Source: Juglans regia
Lineage: Eukaryota > Streptophyta > Magnoliopsida > Fagales > Juglandaceae
Assembly: GCF_001411555.2 (NCBI RefSeq)
Contig: NW_023362298.1
Span: forward strand, 1-64,000
Direction: 5' to 3'
Length of the DNA stretch: 64,000 bases
Part shown: piece after piece, positions 45,201-58,160 of the stretch
Position numbering within the stretch: position 1 is the first letter of the stretch
Layout: each line of letters opens with the position of its first letter
The notes under the pieces: model-generated
Seen by the model: the letters and a program-made list of their open reading frames with translations, nothing else
Databases searched by the model: none
What the model was told of the DNA's origin: nothing
Program-made: the position numbers and the translations under genes

Positions 45201-45516
45201 CTAATCCATGGGATAAACACTATCAAAAAACATCCAACTTTTATAAGGTAGTTGATCCTATCTCATTCGAGAGACTATCATCTATATCGCGTATACACTC
45301 AGTCATAAACTTTAATGCTAGTACAAATTTCGACAGCATTTCCCTACAATTCTCCAAGTATGTTAGTCACGATAAGTCATCAACCCTATTAATGAGCCGA
45401 AAAACTTACGGACCACATACCCAAAGAATGTAAGGAATCGCTGAATCAAAATTTTAATTGACTAGCACAAGAGTTTAAACTGAATATATCTGCCATATAG
45501 ATGATAAAATCTCAAA

Positions 45517-45533
45517 CTGTCGACTTTGGACAA
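45517..45533 (-). promoter_or_regulatory. Conserved palindrome in the CACTA-2 TNP2 leader
   Basis: On the plus strand CTGTCGACTTTGGACAA, an imperfect version of the TTGTCCA/TGGACAA inverted repeat, about 356 bp upstream of the MDKSW start. The adjacent stem-loop occupies 45539-45583. Confidence 0.55.
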
Positions 45534-45690
45534 TTCAAGAGTTGTACCCAAACATTCTTAAAAAGAATCTTTGGCCACAGCTCTCGAACGGGTCTAGGGT
45601 TTATATACATTTAAAAATAACCCTAAAATGCAAAACTATCCAACTCCTAATACAATTATACAATAAAATCACGTTCCAAATCACATTAAT

Positions 45691-45990
45691 TTAACTATTA
45701 ACAATTAGTAACTATGTTATATCCATATTTTAAGTTTCTAATTTAATTTTAGTGCATAATATTTTGTAATTATATTTAATTATTTTTATTTTATAATTAA
45801 ATTTTTTATAAGTATTAAACATTAATTTAACTATTAACAATTACCATGTTATATCTATATTTTAAGTTTCTATTTTAATGTTAGTGCATAATATTTTGTA
45901 ATTATATTTAATTATTTTTATTTTATAATTAAATTTTTTATAAGTATTAAACATTAAGTTAACTATTAACAATTGCTATGTTATATCTAT
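45691..45990. repeat. Tandem repeat of about 134 bp in the CACTA-2 upstream region
   Basis: TTAACTATTAACAATT starts units at 45691, 45827 and 45959 (spacing 136 and 132). The units share TTTTAAGTTTCTA, TTAGTGCATAATATTTTGTA and ATAAGTATTAAACATTAA. Duplication copy 1 keeps fewer units (from 2092), so copy number changed after or during the duplication. Confidence 0.8.
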
Positions 45991-48060
45991 ATTTTAAGTT
46001 TCTATTTTAAATAAATATATTGTAAGTATAATTTTAGAATTATATTATATTATTTTTTAACCAATTACTATATTATATAATTATATTATATTATAATTTA
46101 AGCAATTACTAAGATGCTGTTCGAACAAGATTTTTATCGTATAGGGTCCCATTCGAACTAAAATTATAGCATTCGAATGGGACTAATCCAGATTACGAAA
46201 CAGAGACAAAACATTTGCCACAAAACGCAATTTTCACAATCATAATCTCAAAAGATGTATATTGGCAGAGTGCCCATTTTAAATGGGATTGCACAAACAT
46301 AAATATATAAAAAATCTTAATATAATTAATTAAAAACTATAAATTATCAAAAATCTAAAAATTATAAATATTACCTCTAATTTAAGCAATCCAAACAAAA
46401 TTATCAATCCCCAATACATACATAAGCATAAAATACATTATGAGAAAACCTAAATAATGTGCAATAAACTAACATTAATGAAACTCGAAATATAAAAAAA
46501 CATAGAACAAAAAAATAATACCTTTTATAAACATCTCCTCTCTCTTTTAAGAATACCTTCTCTCACTAAGTCCGTTCCTCTCTCTCTTTCCACAACACTC
46601 TCTCACATACAAAAAATCGCCTGCCTCTAAATAAATTTTCATCAGCAGTGAAAATGAACTAGAGGTTGAGGCATTTGAATCTGTGAAGTCCCGTTCGAAT
46701 AAGACATTTACGCATTCGAACAAGAAAATTTCGAATTAGTGCCAAATCTGCCATGATTTATTTCACATTCGAACGTATAATTTTGTTGTTAGAACTAACA
46801 AATTAGAATATTCATTGGCATATTCTTGAAATGTAGACAAGCTCAAAGGGTATTTTTGTAACTCTATTCGACTAGTACATTTGAATAACGAATTTTCACA
46901 TTCGAATAAACAAACATTCAGAGTATTTGGTGTGAACTTTCCCTCCAAACACATTCCACAAGATAAAACCGTTCGAACGGGACGTTATTGGGTTCGAACC
47001 AATCACAAAATATTTTAATAATATATTGTATATAATAACTCTATATTATAGCAACTATTTTATATTATAATTGATAATATATCATGAACTACAACTCTAA
47101 TAGTTAATATAATACTTATATTATATACTAACTATTAATATATAGTACTTATTAATATATATATACTTTTGGTCTTCTAGTTTTGCACTATATATTATAT
47201 AACTTACTACCTTGTAATATAAAATATAATAAGTATAGTTATAGTAACTTATAATGATAACTAGTAACTATAGTAACTAGTTACTATACTTATGATAACT
47301 TGTATAGTTATCATAATTTATAATACTTACACTGTAGTATATACTTATATAACTAATAGCTATTATATATATATGTATTAATTATTTTAACTTGTATAGT
47401 TATCATAACTTATAATACTTATTCTATAGTACCTATATAACTAATAGCTACTATATATATATTAACTATATTAACCTGTATAATTATCATAACTTATAAT
47501 AGCTATAACTATATAGTAACTATATATATAATACTTACACTATAGTAGCTATATAATTAATAACTACTATATCTTTATTTATATTAATTATATTAACTTG
47601 TATAGTAGTCATAACTTATAATAGATATAGCTATATAGTAACTATATATATAACTTATACCGTAGTACCTAGCTATATAACTAATAGCTACTATATATAT
47701 ATATTAACTATATTAACTTTTATAATTATCATAACTTATAATAGCTATAACTATATAGTAACTATATATATAATATTTACACTATAGTAGTTATATAACT
47801 TATGTTTTACATTGCAATGATGTCATCGACATTTATATATAATGGACGTTGGACATTGACACCACGTGTATATATACTACAATCTGACACTCAAAATTTC
47901 ATTAATTATTAGTCATATTCATTTTCACAACTACCCACCAATAATTTGTTGTATTCATTAAGTATAAAAATCTGACAGATAGAAATAAAGTGCTTAAAGA
48001 AAATAAATGTATAAAAACATTAATGATAATGGAGTTTTTTTTTTTTTTTTGAGATAAAGA

Positions 48061-49196
48061 AGTTTATTGGTCTTTTATTACAAATTTTTTTCACATATAA
48101 AAACAATATGTAATACGTATCCCTGTAACCCTGAAGGATGCAAGAAAGTAATTGTCCCAACACAAAGGTTATATTCATTCCTTAGTAACACTTTATTGAT
48201 AACAAAATATTCTTTGTCGAAATTCCTCAATTTATGTACATGCGAGAGTCGTGAATTCGTACTTTTTATTTTTCATACTGGGTTTTTTTCTTTTAGGAAA
48301 CATATATTTTCTGATGAAAGAGATCTATACGCTAGTAAAAAAAATATACCTACAAGAAAAATATTCAACAGAACTATAACTCTTTCAATCAATTTGTTAT
48401 TTTAATTATTTACTGTTATTCCATGCTCTTTGAAAACGGAGGCAGTAAATCATTCCAAATTTTTACTGCATGTGATTTATTTATTTACTTTTTCTCTGCT
48501 GTAATTCTTTTAAACTTGAAAATTCTCCTTAGATCTTGGACATGATCACTAACAACCCCCATAATCTATATCGGATCACCATTTTACATGCAATTTCTAC
48601 GCTTGCTCCTGGGATGAACTAATAAATTACTGGTTCCAAACACTTGTCCGTGCCCATTAATGCATCAATAGATCCACATATATGACTTTATTATCCCACT
48701 TACCTTTTCTAATAAAGACAAACCACTAATTTAGACGATTTTTCGACAATACAATTAGTTAAGAAGATAATTTGTCCCTGTCTGCTCGAACTCAGCGAGG
48801 ATCCCACATGATGTTGATGTGGGGTTCTTTGCTATCCATGCTCTACAATCAAGGATCACGTCTTGGTGTCTACATAAATTTGATATGACAACTCGTTCTA
48901 GTTGGGGCAAACTCAGTGGGCATCCATTGATGTGAGTTTCTTTGGCAACCAAGTTTTACAGTCATGTGATCAGGACAAGTTGCCTACCTAGATTTAACTT
49001 TTCATTAAAATTTTCTTCTTTTTTTCAATATTGTTATCCTGTCCAATATTCGAGCAAATAGAATGATAAATGTATTATAGTTAATAATATTTTTTCCCCA
49101 TAGCCAAACAATTTATTTCTAACAGCGATGGGTTAGTCATTTTGCATTTATATGTTAAATGACTAATCTAAAGGACAATTTTGTTGGATCGTGTAA
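48061..49196 (-). repeat. Repeat unit b, duplication copy 2
   Basis: The counterpart of 4318-5354, with the DCRAWIAKNPTST piece at 48952-48755. It contains a 50-bp stretch near 48106-48160 (AATATGTAATACGTATCCC and following) that is absent from unit b in copy 1 but present in unit c. This indicates exchange between units or a deletion in copy 1. Confidence 0.5.
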
Positions 49197-49201
49197 AAAG
49201 A

Positions 49202-51119
49202 TGTAACACCCCGTATTTTAGTGTATTTTTGTTGAATGATTATTTTTATTTATTCAAAAATTTATTCTCTTGTTTTAAGATTGGTTGGATTTTTAGTGAG
49301 TTTATTTTTATGAGTTTAATTTTGTAAAAATTATTTTGAAGTGTTTTCTTAAATTTATTTATTGTTATGCATTTAAATTCTTTTCATATTTAATTAACGT
49401 ATTGTTGGGTTTAATTATTTATTTTTATTTTAATCATTTCGTTTGAATTATTTTATTTTACTTATGCTTTTAAAATTGTTTCCGTTGGATCATTTTTGTG
49501 ACCCAAGATGTGAGGATTGTACCTCATTTCTTTCCCTCCATTTTTCTTCCCTCTCCTTTTCTTTTCTTTTTTCTTTTCTTTTTCTTCATTTTTTCTTCTC
49601 CTTCGGTTTCTCTCCCGCGCACGACACCCACCCCCCTCTCCCTCTCCCTCTCTCCCTCCGTTTCCTTCTTCCCCCCAGCCCGCCGCCGTGAGCCAGTGGT
49701 GATCGACACCGCCCAGCCCATTAGCTTCCCCACCGGCCGGCGACGCTACCCCTCCGATCTCAGCTCCTCCATCGCCGCCGTTAGCCACCACGAGTCTCTC
49801 CAAGCCGCGGCCACCATTTGCTCTAGCGCCACCGTTGCGCCACCTGCGGCCACCATCTTCTCACCACATCATCCTCGACCTCCTAGCAACCCAATGGACC
49901 CAACCCCAGCTCCGATCTGTCACCGGTAAAGCACTTCCAACCCCATTTCTGTTTTGGGTATTTTTGCACTTCAACCACCATTTGTGCCGCCACCCACGAA
50001 CAGCTGCATTGCCACTTCTTGCACCTCCGTAATCCTCCGGAAATTATTATATAGCGCTGTAAGTATTTTCCAAAGAACTCTTGTGATTTAAATGTATTTT
50101 TGCACTAATTCATTACACTGTATTGAATTATTGATTGGTTTTGCCAGACTGAGTCCGAGGAGTACGGGGGTCGGATGGATTAGAGAATGAAGTTGTTTGT
50201 GTGATTGGATTGTGTTGACATTGTTGGTTGTTGGTTATTGTTGTCGTGTTGTATTCATTTCATTTACACGCATGTTCATGTTTGTAACTGAAAACTGTAT
50301 TTTCACATGATTGCATGCATGTTCACGTGTTTATTTGAAAACTGGATTTTCATGTGAGAAATGATTTTTAGTATGTTTGAAATGTTTGGATTGATTGGTT
50401 TGTGTAAAAGGGAAAGAGACTGTAGGGATGGTGGTAAGCAGGGATGGTGGTAGAGTCTCGCCTGCTATTCCCTCGTACGGTGCACGCGGTAGGGATGGTG
50501 GTTGTGTCCCGCCTGTGATTCCCGCCTATAGTGCTCTGATATGTATTCATTGTGTGGAAAAGAACTGTAAGGATGGTGGTAAGCAGGGATGGTGGTAGAG
50601 TCCCGCCTGCGATTCCAGCCTACGGTGCACGCGATAGGGATGGTGGTAAGCAGGGATGGTAGTTGTGTCTTGCCTGTGATTCCCGCCTGTTAGTTGGTTG
50701 GTTTAATGCGTTTTTATCTCGAGGGTTGTTTGGATTATTACTTACCTGTAGTACTATTTTATGGTATCGCAGATTTTGATGCTGATGAGGATGGTGAGCC
50801 TTAGGCTTTGGTTTCGTTAGATGAGCGATCTGGGATTGCTCTCCTGTATCAAGATTTATTATCCTACTCTTTTATGTATTTATCTTTTGTAATATATTTG
50901 GGATGACTGTATAACTTTTTAAAGGTAAATTATTTTGGATACTTGTATTTAAATTTCTGGTACTTAGTTGAATTATTATATTATCCGCTGTGACTTTTGT
51001 TGTGCACTTTTGCATGTTGCACACACTTAGACACATTTTGTTGGGATGTGTGACCCATGTTGTCATCATCCCGACGTCACGATTCTCGCGTCCCTATATG
51101 TAGGAGTCGAGACGTCACA
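49202..51119 (+). mobile_element. Solo LTR (family F1), duplication copy 2
   Basis: It runs from TGTAACACCCCGTATTTTAG to GACGTCACA with the same AAAGA duplication (49197-49201 and 51120-51124) as the LTR at 5355. It is about 190 bp shorter because sequence equivalent to about 6847-7034 is missing. Otherwise it is nearly identical to its partner, so the pair arose by segmental duplication and not by two insertions. Confidence 0.93.
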
Positions 51120-51124
51120 AAAGA

Positions 51125-52225
51125 TATACAGTTTTCATTTTTACTACAGTAAGTCATCATCACCTTTAATTTTATTGTTCATTGTTATGGTATTTTATTA
51201 TTATTATTATTATTATTTTTTAGTGAAAGAGGGAAGGAAATTTCTAACATTAGGGAGAGGAACTAGCTAGCTGGGGTATGAATGGAGACTACTCTTCTTC
51301 TCAATACTATCATCTCCAGAGACATGATTATGTGTCATATTTGAAGTAATTTGTTTTTATCAACTACTTAATTGGCATGCACATAAAATCTGCCACATTA
51401 TATTATGTGTGATCGGGGATAACAAAAGTTAAGATGAATAAGAAAATTTCTCAAGAAATAAATGTCAATTAAAAAATATTGAAAATGCCACATCACTACC
51501 AATAGTTACTACGATGTCAGCAAAGGAGTACAGTATTCGCAAATGCTGCAATTGCCCTCCTACTGTTAAAAATCTACTTTTTCATAGCAGGCTTCTCTAT
51601 TTTTTTTAAAAGAATATATGCAATTTGCACATCTGAAATGGACGTTGATTAAATGCAAACGTTGACGTTAAATGGACGGTGGATATTGACATGACCACGC
51701 GATAGTCATATTCGTTATTGTTTAATAGTCATATTCATTTTTCACAACTACCAACCAATAATTTGTTATATTCATTAAAGAGAAATAATGGTATTTGTAA
51801 AGCATTAAGTGCAACCTCTTTAAAAAAAATAAGTAAATATAAAATTTTATAAGAAAAAATTAATTTTTTAATATAGATTCTACTCTTTTTTAAAAAAATT
51901 ATGCTGTATTTATGCATTCTACAACTATATAATATTACTCTTCATTAGATATAAAAATCTGACATGAAAAAATCAAATGTTTAGCAAAATCTCAAAGTCC
52001 GTTCTCTAAAAAAAAATAATTGTATATATAATCTTTGAATGTATAAACTTCCACTCTTTTTTTTAAAAAAATAAAATAAATAAATATATGATTAATATAA
52101 AAAACATTGACTTTTTAATGATAAATGGTAAAAATATATCTAGCAATATTCCTTAAAGACTTTGCATGTGAACCGGTATAATGAAAATGGTCTGTTTCGT
52201 TTTACAAATTGTATTGGCATTGCAT
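51125..52225. other. Non-coding repeat-unit DNA, copy 2
   Basis: The counterpart of 7471-8600, nearly identical in sequence, with no gene visible. It contains the promoter-like block near 51690-51780. Confidence 0.45.
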
Positions 52226-53065
52226 TTTATGAAAAATTAGGTGGGTGGTCATTGTAACGATGTCGTCAACATTGATAATGAATTTCTTGGTCTTTTGGTA
52301 CAAATTTTCGAGTTAAATATTAAAATAGCTCTTGTGGAGCTCATTCAGTACTTTCTAATACAGAATCCAGGATATTACCCATGGATATACGGTGTATATA
52401 TGATAGGAAAAACATGTTATTTTCACTGGTGTATAAATAATATGTAATACGTATCCCCATAACCCTGAAGAATGCAAAAAAATATTGAACCGATATGAAA
52501 ATGATGTGTTTGTACTAAACAACTTGAAAATTCTCCTCGGATCCTGGACATGATCACTAACAACCCCCACAATCTATATCGGATCACCATTTTACATGCA
52601 ATTTCTATGCTTGCTCCTGGGATGGATTCGTAAATTACTGGTTCCAAATACCTGTCTGTGCCCATTAATACACCAATAGATAGGTGGTCCACATATATGA
52701 CTTCATTATCCCACTTACCTTCTCTAATAAAGACTGACCACTGATTTAGATGATTTTTCTTGATGTTGATGTGGGATTCTTTGCTAATCATGCTCTACAA
52801 TCAAGGATCATGTCAAGGTGTCTACATGGATTTGATATGACAACTCGTTCTAGTTGGGTCAAAATCAGTGGGATCCGGACGTTGATGTGAGGTTCTTCAC
52901 CAACCAAGCTCTACAGTCATGTGATCAGGACAAAATGTTTACCTAGATTTGACTTGTCATTAATTTTTTCTTCTATTTTTCAATAATGTTATCCTGTCCA
53001 ATATTCGAGCGAATATAATTAAAAGAAAATTACATATTGCAATAGTAAATTAAGGAGGTGTAAGG
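52226..53065 (-). repeat. Repeat unit c, duplication copy 2
   Basis: The counterpart of 8601-9440, including the open 122-codon minus-strand frame (52791-52423) with the CLEPVIYESIPGA core. No function is recognised. Confidence 0.45.
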
Positions 53066-53423
53066 CCGGTATCATTACCAATATTGCAATATTCTGACAC
53101 TAAAAATTTTCATTGTTTAATAGTCATAATATATTAATTTTAACAACTACCAACCAATAATTTGTTGTATTCATTAAAGATGATATTTGCACAAGGTACA
53201 AAACGCCACTCCATTATATTTTGCACAACGTACATACGTACATGCATGCAATATTATAAGCCAATTTTATTCTTTTCTGATCAATTGATCTTCCCCCCAC
53301 TACAAGAAATTTGAGATTTTGGGACGAAATTATTTAGGGACGAAATTTTTTTCATCCCTAAAAGTCATTTTTTGGGACAAAATTTAAATTTCGTCCCAAC
53401 AAATCGATGAATTTAGAAAACCG

Positions 53424-56400
53424 TTCGAACGTCAAAATAACCGATCGAACAGTTTTTTCTGCGACGAATTAAATCGTCTCAAAAAATTTTTCCCGTTCGA
53501 ACGTGAAAAAATACGTTCGAACAGTAAAATTTGGAGGATAATTACTTTATTATGGCGGGAAAAGTTCAAAAACGTTCGAACGAGAATTTGTTGTGTTCGA
53601 ACGGAAAATATTTGGTGGCAAATCCTGGCAGGAAGCTTTCTAAACCGTTCGAACGGAATATATTTAGTTAGAACATATTCAAGCACCACATTTATACATT
53701 CGAAGGTATAATATTAATCTCGGTACGAAACTCAAAATATAAAAAATATCTATCATATATACAAATTCATTAATTAATTTTAAATAATTAATTTTAAAAT
53801 ATTTTAATGATTTCTTTTACGTTAAATAAGATTTTTAGTTAAATAAATATTATCAATCACATACATATTAATCAACCAAATAAAGCAATTTATCAAAATG
53901 CCATATATATTGTTCATAATTACAACAAAAGAAAATATAAATAAAAGATAAAAACTATTGTGATGCGAGGTCTCTACACACATCCTCGACTGCAGCTAAT
54001 TGTGTCTCTACCTGTGTCAGTCGAGTACTAACTGTGACCTGAGTTGCATTATTGGCATTAATCGCTGTACGTAACTCATCAACCTCTGTACGTAACCCAG
54101 AGACGGTAGCCATAATCTCTGTACGCAACTCAGACATGGCAGTATGCACTGCATCAATCACTGCTGATGTGTGTACGCCGATCTCAGCACGCAACATGTC
54201 AGCCATCTCCTCACGAATATATATGCGTGATGTCTCAGCCTGTGTAGATGTCTCACCAGCTGATACTCCAGTATCTCCTGGCTGCCCATCTCTCTGAATC
54301 TCAGTCCTGTCAGGAACAGCTCCACGAAAACGAAATCTAGAGTGTCCCGTGCTCCGTGATAGGGTGGTGCTGTTGATCGGTGCCATCGGAAATCGGGAAC
54401 GCTCGGCAGGTTCGGACACAACCCCGGCATGTAGCAAAAATCGAGTGATGAGGATCCCAAACGGCAGTATATCTGTCGTAATGAACAGTGCCTCTGATCG
54501 GATCCTCTCAAATATATAACCAACGAGGTCGATCGGGATGCCACGAGCGACCCGTATCATAAATCTCGCTCGATCCATGCCGACCTCGGTCTTGTGCTGA
54601 CGTGGGTCAACATTGTTGGCAATGATCAAATTCATAATCTTGAAGAAAGAAGATAAATCTGCCTGCCTAATACTCTTGGAGCCATCGTACACTGGAGCAT
54701 CTGGACCAACAATCAAGTCTCTGACCTCGTGATCAGCAAGTGTATCGATCTCATCTGTGTAATCTAGTCCCTCGTCCTGAGACATAGCTGCATCACCTAA
54801 AGGACCAGACTCTCTAGGCGGGAGGTTTGGATAGGCATCAAGAAGCCTAGGAATACCCAGATATGCAGCGAGTCCATCCGCTGAAAATATAATAGGAGCT
54901 CCTCGGACACAGATCCTATATGCCCCTCCATCGTCTGGGCTAGCAGCACCGAGCTCTTTATAGAACTCAGTAACGATCTCAATGAAGGAAACGAGCTCCA
55001 TTCCTTCTTCTCGTTGATCTAAGATTGGTGCCCAACCACGATCATTGAATACTGATGGGAGGGAATGACCCTCCCATATAAGAGCGACAAAATCAGACAG
55101 TTTTACCTGTCGCTCAAGTAAAACGGTCCGCTCTCGAACTGTTTGGATGGAAGGTTCTCTTGATCTACCACGTTTACGGCCCCGATAAGACATTATTATG
55201 ATCCTGCAATTTAAAAAATAAAATATACATTCAAGATTAGTGATAAAATCTAATTATGACTAAAAGATTTACAAAATTATATACTAATAGCAATTTAATA
55301 AATTAATTGATAGAACATATAATCAATTAAACGATGAAAACAATTTAATAAGCTAATAAAATGTTAATGGAAGTAATTTAATAATTAGCGTTCGAACGTC
55401 TAAATATATGGTCGAACGGAAAATTAATAACGTTCGAACGTGTCTATCAGGTTCGAACGTACAGGTTTACCCGTTCGAACTAACTGGTTAATACCGTTCG
55501 AACGTAAAACAGATCTAACTCGGCCATGGCTGAGTCAACTCAGCAGCCATGAAAATACTCAAAAATTAATCGATTCCGTGGTTTCTTCGACTAAAAAACA
55601 AAGTACTCTTCATTTCTAAACATCCTACGATAGATTTATGATGTTCTACGGTAATTATTAATGAAAAAATGTAATTTAAAAAAAAACAAATAAAACCATA
55701 AAATTATAAAATAAACGGTAAAATGAGTTTGAAAATACATACCTTTAGTTGGGAGGAAAAATGTTTGACGTATGTGCTGATCACGACGGTAGACTGCGGT
55801 GAATGTAGTGCGTTCAAACGTTTTCTCGCTTTTTCAAACGGTGGGGACGGCGGCGTGAGAGAAATCGCTGCCCGCGATAACTTATACGTGCATAACCGTT
55901 CGAACGTTAATAGTTAAAGTTCGAACGTTAATATAAAACCGTTCGCCCGTTACTATTTCACGTTCGAAATGAAGTTTTGTAAGTTTATTAAAAAATATAT
56001 TAAATGTATACTATATTTATATTCATATAAATTATTATAATATATATACTATTATAGTAGATTATATATACTGTAATATATATGTAATATTATAATATAT
56101 ATTATAATAGTAGAATACTTTAAATGAAAGCATAATAACTTATAAAATATTTTCTTATAGTATAATAGTAATATATCATAATACTTTACTATCAAAGTGT
56201 TATATATGAGATATTAAGATATATATAGTACCATATAATAGCATGTAGTACTATATGGTATGAGTTTATACTTAACTAATATATGTCATATTACATATTC
56301 CATTATACTTTACCTACTAAAGTTATATATGATATTATACAACATATATACATAGAGTATAGCTTACTTATAATATACTATCATCTTATAAATTTCTCTA

Positions 56401-57595
56401 GACTTTATTATGTGACCTTAGTATATTTGGGGCTATATATATGTGAGTATATATTACTAATACATATGATCTTAATAATATATATGATAGTATAGGTCAC
56501 TATATATATGATAATATATATTACTACTATATATACTCTATAATTAGTATAGATTACCATATATATGATAGTATATATTACATTATATATGATAGTATAT
56601 ATAACTAATACATATGATGTTATAGTACTTTTCATTTAATGATGAAAAAAGTTATATTTAATCATAAAGGATATGTGTTCGAACGGTACTCATAAACAGT
56701 TCGAACACATATGTTAACGTTTGAACGTAAAATAAAACATTCGAACGGACAAGGCAAATGGCGGGAAAACATCCCGCCAATTAAAGACAGCTGGATTACC
56801 GTTCGAACGTAATTTGTTATAGTTCGAACGGATTATTGCAGTGGTGGGAAAATATCCCGCCAATTAAACTATAGTATCATCTAATATGTCTACATATATT
56901 AATGTTGTTCTTTTATTCAAAGGTATAATGAAAAAAAAATATAAATAAACATTTACAATACCGTTTGAACAGTTAAAATTAAAGTTCGAACGATTAATTT
57001 TCGAGCGGGAATAATTCAATAACTTTCGAACATACTTTTTATACGTTCGAACGTGAAAATTAGGAGGGAATTTTCTCCCGCTTAATATTTTAACATTCGA
57101 ACGGTTAGTAAATAACCGTTCGAACATGAAATGTTCTTCAAAAACACGACAGAACCTCACAATTTTGTTTCTCTCCTCCTGCACTGTCGCTCCGTGTGGT
57201 CGCCTGAAGATTACCCTTCGCATCAGAGGTATTCTTTCTCAAACTAGCCCTTAAGCTCAAAAAAATTGTTCATCTCACTCCATTATTCTCGGATTAATAC
57301 TTGTAGGATAGTTTGTGATTATTTTCGGATTATTCTCGGATTATTTCCTTTTCATCTTCAAAATGTCAGGTATTTCTTTTAAAATAGAAATGTATGATTT
57401 GAACTTAATATTTTGCAATGTTAGAAAGTTGTATGCTTTGAAATTGGTGTTTGTGTTTGTTAGAGTTTGTAATTAATAGAGTTTTCGGCGTTGTTGAAGA
57501 CGACTGGAATCTGGAACGAATACGTTCGAACGGATTAGGATTACCGTTCGAACGTATTCATTTTGTTCGAACATAGGGCATCATCGTTCGAACGG
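53424..57595. repeat. Dispersed CGTTCGAACG palindrome array
   Basis: Repeats of the form (C/A)CGTTCGAACG(T/G) or one-base variants occur about 25 times, in both the subterminal zone and the intergenic zone of CACTA-3. The core TTCGAA is self-complementary, so both strands carry it. CACTA elements typically carry many short subterminal repeats bound by an element-encoded protein. Spread over 4 kb on both sides of a gene, the array is much wider than the usual few hundred bases. Confidence 0.8.
53955..55193 (-). CDS. Putative plant transposon protein, 412 aa, divergent to TNP2
   Basis: An intact single-exon frame. The amino end is strongly basic (MSYRGRKRGRSREP), like a nuclear localisation or nucleic-acid-binding tail. 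Residues about 60-260 resemble the family annotated as putative plant transposon protein (ELVSFIEIVTEFYKELG; RGAPIIFSADGLAAYLGIPR; RFMIRVARGIPIDLVGYIFE). Residues about 325-412 look like a coiled coil with regular heptads (SELRTEIMATVSGLRTEVDE and on). Part of it is also found in CACTA-1 (35315-35690), in the same divergent position. In other CACTA elements a second DNA-binding protein (TNPA-like) acts on subterminal repeats; that this protein has that job is inference. The start is the first ATG, with no better alternative visible. GTTCGAAC motifs flank it on both sides. Confidence 0.8.
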   Translation of the reverse strand: MSYRGRKRGRSREPSIQTVRERTVLLERQVKLSDFVALIWEGHSLPSVFNDRGWAPILDQREEGMELVSFIEIVTEFYKELGAASPDDGGAYRICVRGAPIIFSADGLAAYLGIPRLLDAYPNLPPRESGPLGDAAMSQDEGLDYTDEIDTLADHEVRDLIVGPDAPVYDGSKSIRQADLSSFFKIMNLIIANNVDPRQHKTEVGMDRARFMIRVARGIPIDLVGYIFERIRSEALFITTDILPFGILITRFLLHAGVVSEPAERSRFPMAPINSTTLSRSTGHSRFRFRGAVPDRTEIQRDGQPGDTGVSAGETSTQAETSRIYIREEMADMLRAEIGVHTSAVIDAVHTAMSELRTEIMATVSGLRTEVDELRTAINANNATQVTVSTRLTQVETQLAAVEDVCRDLASQ

Positions 57596-58100
57596 GTAAT
57601 GACATTTCATCAATAACGTATACATAATACAAATAGTTTGGGATAGTTGTGTAAATTATATGTACTACTACCATTTAATATTGTTAATTTTAAATAAATA
57701 AAATTATTATTCAAATTAAAATACTACTAAAATTTTAAATTAAAATATAAATTTTGGTAGATTTAATAATACTTAAATACTTAAAGATAAATTAATAAAA
57801 TTAATATTCAAATTAAAATACTACTAAATCTTTAAATTAAAATATAAATAGTTAAGATTTAATAATACTTAAATACTTAAAGATAAATTAATAAAATTAA
57901 TATTCAAATTAAAATACTACTAAATCTTTAAATTAAAATACTTAATTATAAACATGTAAAACTAATATTTAAATTAAAATCTGGAATAAATATTGAAATA
58001 ATACCTACTAATTATGTTTTTTTTGGATTGTTGTGTAAATAATATGTTGTTATTGTTTAACATATATTAGCATATTTTGTATTGTTTGTTCATCAAAATA
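55194..58100. other. Non-coding region between the divergent CACTA-3 genes
   Basis: Mixed AT-rich DNA with clusters of GTTCGAAC-type motifs at 55388-55505, 55898-55965, 56687-56830, 56983-57130 and 57525-57595. Between 55980 and 56640 it is almost pure AT with many ATATATGATAGTATATAT-type repeats. From 57705 to about 57960 there is a 97-bp tandem repeat. No conserved protein frame is seen; the 64-codon frame at 55723 is unsupported. Confidence 0.6.
57705..57960. repeat. 97-bp tandem repeat, about 2.5 units
   Basis: ATTCAAATTAAAATACTACT begins at 57709, 57806 and 57902 (spacing 97 and 96). Units share TAATACTTAAATACTTAAAG. The array is AT-rich and non-coding. Confidence 0.9.
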
Positions 58101-58118
58101 AACCTTAGACCCGTTCGA

Positions 58119-58155
58119 GAGTTATCAATCCGGATGAATGCTTGATTGATAACTC
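58119..58155 (+). promoter_or_regulatory. Stem-loop in the CACTA-3 TNP2 leader
   Basis: GAGTTATCAATC (58119-58130) pairs perfectly with GATTGATAACTC (58144-58155) across a 13-nt loop. The flanks TAGACCCGTTCGA before and TTGAATTGTCCA after are shared with CACTA-1 and CACTA-2. Those elements have stem-loops at the same place with unrelated stem sequences. Confidence 0.7.
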
Positions 58156-58160
58156 TTGAA

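Larger units (their letters stand above)
43790..47815 (-). mobile_element. CACTA-2: truncated CACTA transposon
   Basis: A minus-strand element with the 5' half of the TNP2 gene (45200-43790), its leader (45230-45620), 134-bp tandem repeats (45691-45990) and a subterminal region with TTCGAA(C) motifs (46119-46995). A long AT-rich tract (47015-47810) follows. It is cut within TNP2 at about 43800, just after the KMACP motif. The 5' terminus cannot be identified. The part from 45860 is shared with duplication copy 1, which lacks the TNP2 gene. Confidence 0.7.
45860..53297. repeat. Segmental duplication, copy 2
   Basis: The counterpart of 2092-9891. It ends abruptly at the CACTACAAGAAA terminus of CACTA-3, at the position equivalent to 9891. 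It lacks the MITE present in copy 1 and has smaller deletions near 47815 and inside the solo LTR at about 50686. The units corresponding to b (48061-49196) and c (52226-53065) and the promoter-like blocks are all present. Confidence 0.9.

Noticed and set aside
47000..47815. AT-rich tract as a replication origin or scaffold attachment region
   Set aside because: Composition alone does not support this in a plant genome. It is explained as part of a CACTA element.
55723..55917. 64-codon plus-strand frame upstream of TNP2
   Set aside because: It crosses a GTTCGAAC motif and has no counterpart in CACTA-1 or CACTA-2.
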